Source: Glaciibacter superstes DSM 21135 (GTDB lineage: Bacteria > Actinomycetota > Actinomycetes > Actinomycetales > Microbacteriaceae). From it: a DNA stretch of 64,000 nucleotides. Positions 56,623 to 64,000 of the stretch are shown here, in pieces; position 1 is the stretch's first letter; every line of letters begins with the position of its first letter. Where the stretch lies: NCBI RefSeq assembly GCF_000421145.1, contig NZ_ATWH01000007.1:124001-188000 (forward strand), written 5' to 3'. Under the pieces are notes generated by a model, which was not told the DNA's origin, did not search any database, and saw only the letters and a list, made by a program, of their open reading frames with translations. The position numbers and the translations under genes are program-made.

Positions 56623-57261
56623 ATGACCGAGACGATCGCGGGGATCACCATTCCCGACACCGACCTCGTGCGCGATATCACCGCGTACATCCGCGAGCAG
56701 GAAGACGACCTGCTCTTCCATCATTCCCGCCGCGTCTACGTGTTCGGGGCGCTCATGGGGCAGCGCCGGAGTATCGACGTCGACCTCGAGTTGCTCTACG
56801 CCGGCGCGATGTTCCATGACCTCGGGTTGACGAGCGCGTTCCACGACTCCCACCTCCGCTTCGAGGTCGACGGTGCCAAAGCCGCTCGTGACTTCCTCGC
56901 CTCGCGCGGTGTCGACGCCGAGCGGGCCACCGCCGTGTGGACCGGAATCGCGTTGCACACCACACCCGGCATCCCCGAGTTCATGGCTCCGGAAGTCGCG
57001 CTTGTCACGGCCGGCGTGGAGACCGACGTCCTGGGCATCTGGCATCACGAGCTCACCGCCGCAGAGATCGACGCCGTGACAGCGATCCACCCCCGGCCGG
57101 ACTTCAAGAATCGGATCCTCGCAGCCTTCGCCGAGGGCAACAGACGGCGCCCGGACAGCACCTTCGGCAACGTGAACGCCGACGTGCTCGCGCACTATCT
57201 ACCTGGGTACGCTCGTGGCGACTTCGTGGAGGTCATCCGTTCCAACTCATGGCCGGAGTGA
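56623..57261 (+). CDS. HD domain protein, cyanamide-hydratase-like
   Basis: 212 residues. The metal-binding set includes LFHHSRRVYVFGALMG, the HD pair in GAMFHDLGLT (65-66), HDSHLRFEVDGAKAARDFL and WTGIALHTTPGIPEFM, and C-terminal DVLGIWHHEL. This pattern is that of the HD family that includes fungal and yeast cyanamide hydratase (from memory), rather than nucleotide hydrolases. It may hydrate a cyanamide or nitrile-like compound; unproven. ATG 56623 has GGAGG five bases upstream. It is divergent from the GlxA regulator. Confidence 0.85.
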   Translation: MTETIAGITIPDTDLVRDITAYIREQEDDLLFHHSRRVYVFGALMGQRRSIDVDLELLYAGAMFHDLGLTSAFHDSHLRFEVDGAKAARDFLASRGVDAERATAVWTGIALHTTPGIPEFMAPEVALVTAGVETDVLGIWHHELTAAEIDAVTAIHPRPDFKNRILAAFAEGNRRRPDSTFGNVNADVLAHYLPGYARGDFVEVIRSNSWPE

Positions 57262-57798
57262 TCCGGGGCTGACGACGAGTCGGGTGAAGCATCGCGGCGA
57301 GCGACGACGCCCAGCTGAGCTGGGTCCACGACTCTTCCTCGCCGGTGCCTGCCAGGGTGACCGCTCGGTGTGAGAAAACCGATCGATCTCGACATCGCCC
57401 GGGTGAACGCACTGCGCCTCGTCGTCGAAGCCGCGCGCGTGCCGGTGGCGTTCGGAATCAGCCGGCGCGTCGACCCGTCGTTCGCCGCTGAGCGACCCAG
57501 GACCGCTGGCCCCGCCGTCTCGGCGGTGGAGTACGGTGCTTGGCCAGTACTTCGGCTCTGGGTTGCGATGGCTCTCCGCCAGGATGCCGCAGATCGGGCG
57601 GCGATGCGCGGCGGTCTCTCTTCGCGTGCCAGTGCGCTCGTACGCGCGGCTGAGCTGACTTCAGACTCCGAGCTCCGAAATGGACGCCTGCTCGGACTCG
57701 ATGCACGAGGGGGGCATTTCGCTTGATCCGTGCTCATGGCATTGGAAACTGAACTCAGAGCCGCCTGCTCGCTCTGATTCGCGGCTACCTTCGAGCAC
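57262..57798. other. stretch without a clearly supported gene
   Basis: 537 bases between the HD gene and the next small gene. A plus-strand frame at 57370-57726 (GTG start, 118 residues, starting RKPIDLDIARVNALRLVVEA) has coding-like third positions but no ribosome site and no family I recognise. The minus strand is also open over much of it, in Ser/Arg-rich shadow text. It could be a remnant. Confidence 0.3.
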
Positions 57799-58128
57799 AT
57801 GAACAATCATTTCCGCCTCATCGGTGGCCCGCGTCACTCCGTTATCGCCGAGTCGCTCCCCATCGACTACACGGTCGTCGACACCGAGACGTTCGACCGC
57901 ACAGATCCGCGGCATGTGGACATCGTGTATGAGGACACCCGGTTCGTCGCGAAATGGCGCGGCGACGAGCAGGTGTACCTCACCGTCGGGCACGAGTACG
58001 ACGCCGGTGAGCTTGTGCGCCGCGCAGACCTGCCAAATGACGCCATCCAGTCCGCGCTCCACGTCAATGGTGAAGACATCGCGGGTGCCATCCTCGGCAA
58101 GTACGAGGTATACACGGTCGAGGGATAG
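57799..58128 (+). CDS. hypothetical protein (109 aa)
   Basis: ATG 57799 to TAG 58128. The product is soluble with mixed charge; text such as DYTVVDTETFDRTDPRHVD, RFVAKWRGDEQVYLTVG and AGAILGKYEVYTVEG looks like a genuine alpha/beta protein. There is no strong ribosome-binding site (CTTCGAG upstream). It is not recognised. It stands alone before the IS110 copy. Confidence 0.55.
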   Translation: MNNHFRLIGGPRHSVIAESLPIDYTVVDTETFDRTDPRHVDIVYEDTRFVAKWRGDEQVYLTVGHEYDAGELVRRADLPNDAIQSALHVNGEDIAGAILGKYEVYTVEG

Positions 58129-58554
58129 CGTGCGTCGCTCCACGCCTCGGGCTCGTTGGTTGCAGCCTGCGGCAAGACTTCCGCGGCCCGCTCACCGATC
58201 CCGCGGACACGAGCCTCCCGCGCGACGTAACCTCCGGCGGTATGGGGACACCGGGTGAGGTCAGATGGCCTCAGTGCGCGACGCCTTCGTTCTGCGCGTA
58301 CCGAACAGAGTCAACCCCTTTTCGTGTGCGCTGCTTCCATCGTCCAGCTCGGCGACTGCACTCCACGAATTGCAGCATCTTCAACAGAGAATCCGCGTGT
58401 CTTCCGCTCGCGCACGATTAGGAAGACCCACAGCGCTCAAAACAACGACGCCGAAGCCGGCGAGCCAGAGCAGCAGATCCATGGCTATCTCCTTTTGCTT
58501 GACGTGATCATACGCCCGCGGACGCCGTGGGCCGGGGTGCCCCTATGTCCTTTG
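58129..58554. other. intergenic stretch with one small ORF candidate
   Basis: 426 bases separate the hypothetical gene from the transposase stop. Apart from the 33-codon ORF at 58381-58482 (minus) nothing convincing is seen. The last ~20 bases, read on the minus strand as TTGACAAAGGACATAGGGGC, probably belong to the IS110 right end. Confidence 0.4.
58381..58482 (-). CDS. 33-residue putative small membrane protein
   Basis: ATG 58480-58482 has a perfect AAAGGAGA five bases upstream and runs 33 codons to TGA at 58381. The first 20 residues (MDLLLWLAGFGVVVLSAVGL) are one hydrophobic helix; the rest (PNRARAEDTRILC) is polar. It could be a genuine single-pass mini-protein or the broken start of a longer membrane gene. 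Not recognised. Confidence 0.42.
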   Translation of the reverse strand: MDLLLWLAGFGVVVLSAVGLPNRARAEDTRILC

Positions 58555-59860
58555 TCAAGCGGCGAGGGCCGGAGTGGCAACTCGTGATTCGTAGAGGGTG
58601 CCATCGCGGAGCGCGGCGAAGGCAGAGAGGAACAGGGCTCGTTTGAGGATCTTGTTCCCGCGCCTGGAGGGGTGCTCGCCGCGGATCGATGAACCAGATC
58701 TTCGTGTGACGGGTGCGAGACCGGCGTAGGCGGCGAGATGGCCAGCGGTGGCGAAGTCTTTGCCGGAGATTTCGGTGAGGAGTCGTGCTGCGGTCCTGAC
58801 GCCGACTCCGGGCATGCTCGTCAGGACGGGCTGAAGAGGGTGCGCCCCCACGAGGCGTTCGACCTCGACCGCGATCTCGGCCCGTTGCCGGCGCAGTCTG
58901 GTGAGCTGTTCCGCGAGGCGCGGCAGCACGAGCGAGCCGACGTTTGTGCCCACAACGACCACGGTCTGCTCGGCGAGTGCTCGGCTGATTTCCTCAGCCA
59001 TGCGGCGGCCCATCCTGGGTGCGAGTTTCACTAATCGGTTGCCGAGTCGGGTCGTCCCCGCAGCTTTCATCGCGGCTGGGGACGGGTAGTGCTGCAACAG
59101 GTCCAGCACGGCCGGATGATCCAGGTGCGGGCCGAGAACCCGCTCCAGGGCAGGGTGGATCTGGGTGAGGAGCCCGCGGATCCGGTTGCTCGTAGCGGTG
59201 GCCTGCCCCACAAGGTCGTCATCGAAACCGCAGAGCATCGACAGTTCGGCAACCTGTTCGTCGGCGAGCTGGATCGACCGCAGCGCGTGAGGGAGCGTCC
59301 GGGCTGCTTGCGCGATGATCGCCGCATCCCGAGCATCGGTCTTCGCTTCGCCCGCGTGCAGGTCCGCGATGCGGCGCATCGCGAGCCCGGGGAGATACCC
59401 CACCAACACGTCCTCCGCCTGGGCGACCGCAATCGGGAGGTCGCCGATCGTTGCGGGCTGATCCACGACGAAGAGCACCTGACCGTGTCGTTTCAGGCTG
59501 CCGATGACCGCACGTAGTCGCGCCTCGTCGTTCGGGAGCGCCTTGTCATAGAGCACCGCTCCGGTCCGGTCCAGGGCAACGGCGAGGTGTTCGCCCTTGC
59601 CGACATCGACACCGATGAAGACGTCGACTTGTTCGTATCGTTCGATTGTCACCTGCTTCTCCGTCCGTGAGACGTGGCCTGAACCAGGGCGGTGAGTCTC
59701 GGCATCCACGTTACGAACGGCCTCGGCGAAGTGCCGGGTCCAGCCCCTATCAGCGATCACCCACTGCCGAACCGAGCCCGGTGACAACACCCCCCGGATC
59801 ATCAACGACTGGGGGCAGCAATCATGCCGGGCCCGGCAGGCTAACACCCTTCAAGAATGA
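58530..59860 (-). mobile_element. IS110-family insertion sequence (ends approximate)
   Basis: The unit comprises the DEDD/Ser transposase gene (58555-59652), about 25 bases after its stop (TTGACAAAGGACATAGGGGC on the minus strand) and a non-coding 5' part of 200 bases or more with a 14-bp palindrome TGCCGGGCCCGGCA at 59825-59838. IS110 elements lack conspicuous terminal inverted repeats, so the ends cannot be fixed by eye. No second copy is in the window. Confidence 0.7.
58555..59652 (-). CDS. IS110 family transposase, apparently with a small internal C-terminal deletion
   Basis: 365 residues from GTG 59652 (GGAGAAG upstream). The N-terminal DEDD RuvC-like domain has FIGVDVGKGEHLAVALD, FVVDQPATIG and EAKTDARDAAIIAQAAR. 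The C-terminal Tnp20 domain has LTSMPGVGVRTAARLLTEI and LAAYAGLAPVTRRSGSSI with the catalytic-Ser region. In related transposases FLSAFAALRD is followed by ~35 residues (YYDRKR..., RRRCDVLFAMLRD) before GTLYE. Here ALRD joins directly to GTLYES, as if two LRD-encoding spots recombined. Activity is doubtful. Confidence 0.85.
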   Translation of the reverse strand: MTIERYEQVDVFIGVDVGKGEHLAVALDRTGAVLYDKALPNDEARLRAVIGSLKRHGQVLFVVDQPATIGDLPIAVAQAEDVLVGYLPGLAMRRIADLHAGEAKTDARDAAIIAQAARTLPHALRSIQLADEQVAELSMLCGFDDDLVGQATATSNRIRGLLTQIHPALERVLGPHLDHPAVLDLLQHYPSPAAMKAAGTTRLGNRLVKLAPRMGRRMAEEISRALAEQTVVVVGTNVGSLVLPRLAEQLTRLRRQRAEIAVEVERLVGAHPLQPVLTSMPGVGVRTAARLLTEISGKDFATAGHLAAYAGLAPVTRRSGSSIRGEHPSRRGNKILKRALFLSAFAALRDGTLYESRVATPALAA

Positions 59861-60120
59861 CTCCTGAACGGCTACGAAAAAAGAAACGGGGGGGGGGGGA
59901 CTTGACTCGTCGAAAACGCGGCTCTACCGACAGAGGGTCGGCCAACGGCCTGCGGGTCTCCCCGACCGGGTGATGCGCAGCCTTCATCATCCCGGTGTCA
60001 GGCATTCTCGGTATAACGTACCGTCAAAACCCAAGGCCGACCGGTGGATTCAGGTTTAGCGCAGTGGCGCGATGTCAAGCTAGACCTGAAAAATAATTGG
60101 ACAATATAGAAGAAGCGTGT
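59653..60120. other. non-coding stretch: IS110 5' region, G12 run and inverted repeats
   Basis: 468 bases without a gene. The part next to the transposase start is where IS110-group elements encode their bridge RNA. It is followed by a run of 12 G (59888-59899), an imperfect inverted repeat ACCGGGTGATG/CATCATCCCGGT (59965-59996), and CAGGTTTAGC/GCTAGACCTG (60051-60060, 60079-60088) beside an AT-rich TTGGACAATATA. The last may be a promoter or operator left by an older insertion. Confidence 0.45.
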
Positions 60121-60966
60121 CTACTCCCTCTGAGTCCTTATGGGCATGACGCCGAATGCCTTGGCGAGGCGGCAGATTTTTTCGGCACGGCCGAGCCTCG
60201 GCAGGTCGCTGCCGTCCCGGATGACGCGGCCGCGGGATTCGAAGTCGTCGAGGAAGTCCCGCGCCCACATCGCATCCGATTGGGTGGGGCTGATGGTCTC
60301 GTTAATCACCGTGAGCTGATCCAGCTCGAGGCAGAGCTTTCCGGTCAGCCCTAAGGCGACAGCATGTTCTGCTTTCTGCCGCAGAACCGGATGGCTGCTT
60401 CCGACCGTGGGGCCGTCGATAGGGCCTGGTAGGTTGCCGATCCTGCTGGCGATGACGAGCCGTGAACGGGGGTATGCCATGGCGAGGTCATCGGCGCTGG
60501 TGCCCGTGTCGCGGCGATAGTCGCCGCTGCCGAACCCTAGCCTGAACGCGCCCCGGGCACGCGCGATCGACGGCGATTCTTCGATGCCGAGTGCGGATTC
60601 GACTAGGGCGAGGATCGGCACGGTTCCGCCGAGGCGGACGAAGGTCTCCGTGACGTGGCTCGCCGATTCGGTCTTTGCGAGCATCACGCCTGCCAGTCCA
60701 GGAACGCCCTTGAGCCCGTCGACATCATCCGACCAGAAACCGCTCGAGCGGTCGTTAATGCGCACCCACCCCGACCCGCCGGCAGTAAGCCAGTCGATCA
60801 CCGAAGCTCGCGCGCCCGTCTTAAGTTTCGGATCGACGGCATCTTCGATGTCGAGAATGATCTGGTCGGCGCGAGAGTTGGCCGCCGTGTCAAAATCGTT
60901 GGTCCGGATGCCCGAGACGAGCAGCCAGGAACGTGCGATCTCGGGGGCGATAGTGTTTCTGGTCAT
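60121..60966 (-). CDS. HpcH/HpaI aldolase / citrate lyase beta (CitE)-like protein
   Basis: 281 residues of TIM-barrel fold. ARSWLLVSGI, DQIILDIEDAVDPKLK (metal/CoA-ester site), WVRINDRSSGFWSDD, MLAKTESASHV, ILALVESALGI and LGFGSGDYRRDTGT match the CitE-like family, which cleaves or forms C-C bonds in CoA esters or hydroxy acids. GTCHPxQ-type end text appears as VGSSHPVLRQK. It is last in a run ALDH-amidohydrolase-CitE on the minus strand, with 121 bases after the amidohydrolase. Substrate unknown. Confidence 0.88.
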   Translation of the reverse strand: MTRNTIAPEIARSWLLVSGIRTNDFDTAANSRADQIILDIEDAVDPKLKTGARASVIDWLTAGGSGWVRINDRSSGFWSDDVDGLKGVPGLAGVMLAKTESASHVTETFVRLGGTVPILALVESALGIEESPSIARARGAFRLGFGSGDYRRDTGTSADDLAMAYPRSRLVIASRIGNLPGPIDGPTVGSSHPVLRQKAEHAVALGLTGKLCLELDQLTVINETISPTQSDAMWARDFLDDFESRGRVIRDGSDLPRLGRAEKICRLAKAFGVMPIRTQRE

Positions 60967-61087
60967 AGTCCTTCTACTTTTTGAGGTGCATCGGGCTGTA
61001 AGCGCGCACGGTCCGTGACGTCAGCAGCCACCGGCCCCGAGACCGTTGACGCTACTTCTCGAGTGCCACGGTGGAGGCACTGCCCCA

Positions 61088-62437
61088 CTAGCGCGCTCCG
61101 GCTCCGGGAAGGAAGCTGCCTGAGCGCTCGCCGACCACGGCGCCGTTCTCGGCGATGAGCTCGCCGCGCAGGTAGGTCTGCATGACACGACCGGTCACTG
61201 TGCGGCCGTCAAACGGCGTCCACCCGGCTTTCGACAGCACGGTCTCGTTGCTTAGCGTGCGCTGAGCGGTGGGGTCGACGAGCACGATATCGGCGTCGCG
61301 GCCGACCGCGATGCGGCCCTTCCGGTCGTCGAGCCCGTAGATCTTCGCGGGGTTCTCGCTGTAGACGCGCACCACATCCTCATACGAGAGCGAGCCGCGC
61401 GCGGCGGCATCGAGCAGGATCGAGAAAGTGCTGTCGAGCCCGGGTAGACCGAAGTGCACGTCCCAGATCGAGCCCGCGTTCTTCTGCTGAAGCGTGGAGG
61501 GCGCGTGGTCCGTCGACATGTGCGTCAAAATGCCCCGGCGCAGCAGCGTCCACATCTCCTCCTCGTCGGCGGCGCTCCGGGCGCGTGCCGGCGGGGTGAA
61601 CTTGCGGAGCGCACCCTGCTCGAGCGCCTCGTCCTCGCGCAGCAGGAAGTACTGCGGGCAGCCCTCGGCATTCAGGCGTCCGCCGCGTTCGCGCTCGGCT
61701 TGCAGATAGGAGGCGACCTCGGGGTTGCTCACGTGCGCGATAGTGGCGCGGGCACCGGTGCGGCGCACGAGCAGCGATGCGACGGCCGCGGCCACAAGCT
61801 CGGCGTCGCGGTTGCGCCAATCGGAGAGGATCCCGCCGTCGTCGCGGCCCTCGCTGCGGAGCACCTCTTCGGCAACGGCCGTGAGCGACTCGTCCTCGCA
61901 GTGCAGCAGGCTGACGGCACCGGCTTCTGCGGTGGCGGTCAGGTGCGTGCGCAGGGCGCCGGCATCATGACCAGGGATCCCGTGCGTGGTGCAGGTGAAC
62001 ACCTTGAAGAAGGAGACGCCCGCTTCCCACAGGGGCGCGACGTGGTCGGCCTCGCCCGGCCACGCGTGCGCGGCGAGGCCGAAGTCCACGTGCGAGCGGT
62101 CCGCGAGGTACGCGGCTTTCTCCTTGAGCTGTTCGACGGAGCGCACGGGGCGACCGTGAGAGTGCTCGATGATCGTCGTCACGCCCGATGCTCCTGCGGC
62201 GGCCGAGCCGGTGGGGAAGTCCTCACGGGTGGGGTCGCCCGGATCCATGAGGTGCACGTGCGTGTCGACGCCGCCGGGCATCACCAGCAGGCCGCCGGCG
62301 TCCACCTCGCGTGCGGCGCCGTCAATGTTCTTGCCGATCGCGGCGATGCGGCCGTCGACGACGCCGACGTCGGCGCGTCGACGCCCCTGCGGCGTGACTA
62401 TAGTTCCGTTGCGGATGGTGATTTCGAATTGCGTCAT
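61088..62437 (-). CDS. cyclic amidohydrolase (dihydroorotase/allantoinase/hydantoinase type)
   Basis: 449 residues. The metal site appears complete: His60 and His62 in [13 protein letters not shown], a probable carboxylated Lys in SFFKVFTC (about 147), His in LLHCEDE, His in IAHVSNPE and Asp in STDHAPST. N- and C-terminal beta-sandwich parts are present ([37 protein letters not shown]). These enzymes open cyclic amides such as allantoin, hydantoins or dihydropyrimidines. Text is closest to allantoinase-like members. 72 bases separate it from the upstream dehydrogenase gene. Confidence 0.88.
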   Translation of the reverse strand: MTQFEITIRNGTIVTPQGRRRADVGVVDGRIAAIGKNIDGAAREVDAGGLLVMPGGVDTHVHLMDPGDPTREDFPTGSAAAGASGVTTIIEHSHGRPVRSVEQLKEKAAYLADRSHVDFGLAAHAWPGEADHVAPLWEAGVSFFKVFTCTTHGIPGHDAGALRTHLTATAEAGAVSLLHCEDESLTAVAEEVLRSEGRDDGGILSDWRNRDAELVAAAVASLLVRRTGARATIAHVSNPEVASYLQAERERGGRLNAEGCPQYFLLREDEALEQGALRKFTPPARARSAADEEEMWTLLRRGILTHMSTDHAPSTLQQKNAGSIWDVHFGLPGLDSTFSILLDAAARGSLSYEDVVRVYSENPAKIYGLDDRKGRIAVGRDADIVLVDPTAQRTLSNETVLSKAGWTPFDGRTVTGRVMQTYLRGELIAENGAVVGERSGSFLPGAGAR

Positions 62438-62509
62438 GTTGCGTTCCTGTCTTTTGCACCTGTAGGGCCCGGGGTGCCTGCTCGTCAGGCGCTGGCGGAT
62501 CCTGTCGAA

Positions 62510-64000
62510 TCAGGAGTACCGCATCGGCTCGGTCGTGCCGAACCAGTCGGTCCCAGAGGGGGCAGTATTGATCATTGTGCTCTTCAACTGGGTATAGGCG
62601 TGGAAGGACTCGATCGCGTTCTCCGAACCGATGCCGCTGTCCTTCATGCCGCCCCAGGGCGAGGCTGGGTCGACGCGGTGGTGGTCGTTGATCCAGACGA
62701 TGCCGATGTCGAGCTGGTCGACCATGCGCAGGCCGCGCGCCGTGTCCCGCGTCCAGATCGATCCGGCAAGGCCGAAGTCGGCGTCGTTCGCGAGGCGGAT
62801 CGCTTCGGCCTCGTCGCTGAACGGCACGACGACCGCAACCGGCCCGAAGATCTCCTGGCGCCAGACGTCGTGGTCGGTGGTGACGTCGGTGAGGATGGTC
62901 GGCAGGTAGAACTGGCCCGCGGTGAACGCGTCCCCGTTCGGCACCGCGCCGCCCGCGGCGACTGTGACGCCCTGCGCCCGCGAGCGATCGACGGCGTCGG
63001 CCACGCGCTTGCGCTGCAGCGCGGAGACGAGCGGGCCGATCTGGGTCTCGTTGTCTGCAGGGTCGCCGAGGCGCAGCTGGCCGACGCGCTCAAGGAGCCG
63101 CGCAAGGAAGGCGTCATAGACGGTGTCCTGCACGAGAATGCGCGATCCCTGCACGCAGGTCTGGCCGGTCGCGACGAACGAGGCGAACAGGGCACCCGCC
63201 ACGGCCTCTTCGAGCGGTGAGTCGTCAAAGACGATGACCGGCGCCTTGCCGCCGAGCTCGGCGGTCACAGGGATCAACCGGCGACCGGCCTCGGCCGCGA
63301 TAATGCGGCCCGTCTCCGTGCCGCCGGTCACGTCGAGCTTGTCGGTGCCGGCATGCTCCGAGAGCGCGCGGCCGGTCGTGCCTCCCGCGCCGGTGACGAC
63401 GTTCACGACGCCGGCGGGCACGCCAGCCTCCTCGAGCAGCTTCGCAAGTTCGAGCGGCACGAGTGGTCCGAGCTCGCTCGGCTTAATGACCATGCTGTTG
63501 CCCGCGGCGATCGCGACCGACACCTTCTTCATCGTGATGAGGAGCGGATGGTTCCACGGGGTAATCATGCCGATCACGCCGAGCGGCACGCGCCGGATGA
63601 GGTTCACGTGTCCTTCCCCGACGTCTGGCACTGAGCCGCGGTCAGTCTGCGCGACGGCGCCGAAGAACTCGAGCCACTCGGGCAAGCGGGAGAGCTGGGC
63701 GCGCATCTCGCGGATCGGGCGGCCGATCTGCTCGGTCTCTAGCGCAGCGAAATCGTCGACGCGCTGCGCAAGCAGCTGGGCGGCGCGGTTCAGCACGCGC
63801 GCCCGCTCACGCTGGGCGATGCCGCGCCAGCGCTTGTCGTCGAACGCGCGTCGCGCAGCCGCCACAGCCCGATCCACGTCGCCGGGTGTGGCGTGGGCGA
63901 TAAGGGCGATGGTCTTGCCGGTCATGGGGCTGACGACGTCCATGGTAGCGCCGTCTTCCGCGGGGACCTGTTGGCCGTCGATGTGGAGGAGCGCTTCGCG
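62510..64000 (-). CDS. aldehyde dehydrogenase (5' end outside window)
   Basis: 496 codons in the window; the frame is open to base 64000, reading REALLHIDGQQVPAEDG before MDVVSPMTG, so the start lies just beyond. Cofactor and catalytic parts are VIGMITPWNHPLLI, AGNSMVIKPSE, TAELGGKAPVIVF (Glu) and GQTCVQGSRILV (Cys), then RQEIFGPVAVVVPF and WGGMKDSGIGSENAIESF. It fits the betaine-aldehyde/gamma-aminobutyraldehyde-like group. It is likely the first visible gene of a catabolic operon with the amidohydrolase and CitE-like genes. Confidence 0.92.
   Translation of the reverse strand, partial: REALLHIDGQQVPAEDGATMDVVSPMTGKTIALIAHATPGDVDRAVAAARRAFDDKRWRGIAQRERARVLNRAAQLLAQRVDDFAALETEQIGRPIREMRAQLSRLPEWLEFFGAVAQTDRGSVPDVGEGHVNLIRRVPLGVIGMITPWNHPLLITMKKVSVAIAAGNSMVIKPSELGPLVPLELAKLLEEAGVPAGVVNVVTGAGGTTGRALSEHAGTDKLDVTGGTETGRIIAAEAGRRLIPVTAELGGKAPVIVFDDSPLEEAVAGALFASFVATGQTCVQGSRILVQDTVYDAFLARLLERVGQLRLGDPADNETQIGPLVSALQRKRVADAVDRSRAQGVTVAAGGAVPNGDAFTAGQFYLPTILTDVTTDHDVWRQEIFGPVAVVVPFSDEAEAIRLANDADFGLAGSIWTRDTARGLRMVDQLDIGIVWINDHHRVDPASPWGGMKDSGIGSENAIESFHAYTQLKSTMINTAPSGTDWFGTTEPMRYS

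Noticed and set aside
59825..59838. 14-bp palindrome as the IS110 terminal inverted repeat
   Set aside because: IS110-group elements have no such termini, and no matching sequence lies beyond the transposase stop; it is more likely part of the 5' non-coding RNA region.
61454..63220. 588-codon plus-strand frame across the amidohydrolase and aldehyde dehydrogenase
   Set aside because: Antisense to two genes with complete catalytic residues; no start context and no domain.

Overview
The window is high-GC actinobacterial DNA. Gene order and protein style fit the family Microbacteriaceae; the genus cannot be fixed from sequence alone. It holds the chromosome replication-origin neighbourhood. On the left of the origin are dnaB-rplI-rpsR-ssb-rpsF, cca, a DUF6049 protein, murJ, trxB, trxA, an aminotransferase, a D-Ala-D-Ala-ligase-like gene, parB, parA, rsmG, jag, yidC, yidD, rnpA and rpmH. 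On the right are dnaA, oriC, dnaN, gnd, recF, dciA, gyrB, gyrA, a DUF3566 gene, tRNA-Ile and tRNA-Ala. Five 16-bp parS sites and several DnaA boxes mark the segregation and initiation machinery.

Left end (1-6.4 kb): the tail of an FtsX-type ABC permease, a small hypothetical gene, then a MarR regulator divergent from an apparent operon of two luciferase-like (LLM) flavin/F420 oxidoreductases and an F420-type NAD(P)-binding reductase. Two GACATGTC-cored palindromes lie between them. A sugar-type ABC ATPase (UgpC/MsmK class) and a DHFR-like protein follow.

Core (6.4-37.3 kb): conserved replication, segregation, envelope and translation genes with few oddities. These are a 110-residue Ala/Lys/Glu tail on ribosomal protein S6, a gene-free DnaA-box cluster upstream of dnaB, three parS sites lying in a tandem array of REP-like repeats, one parS inside the parA reading frame, and a decayed AbiEi/DUF559-like gene.

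Right part (37.3-64 kb): directly after tRNA-Ala the conserved order stops and accessory DNA begins. It holds TTGGTAG repeats, a 31-bp tandem repeat, a MerB-like lyase, an SDR/TetR pair, an HxlR regulator, an amidase divergent from an MFS transporter, and a set comprising FMN reductase, aldehyde dehydrogenase, LLM monooxygenase and two MarR regulators. Further along are an AhpD-like protein, a MocR/PdxR regulator, a second MFS transporter, an epimerase-like protein, a HAD phosphatase, a GlxA regulator divergent from a cyanamide-hydratase-like HD protein, an IS110-family transposase, and a catabolic set (aldehyde dehydrogenase, cyclic amidohydrolase, CitE-like lyase). Gene remnants (aldehyde dehydrogenase, SDR, enolase superfamily) lie between them. 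I read this part as a mosaic accessory region, probably entered at the tRNA locus, rich in small-molecule oxidation genes each paired with a local repressor and a visible palindromic operator.
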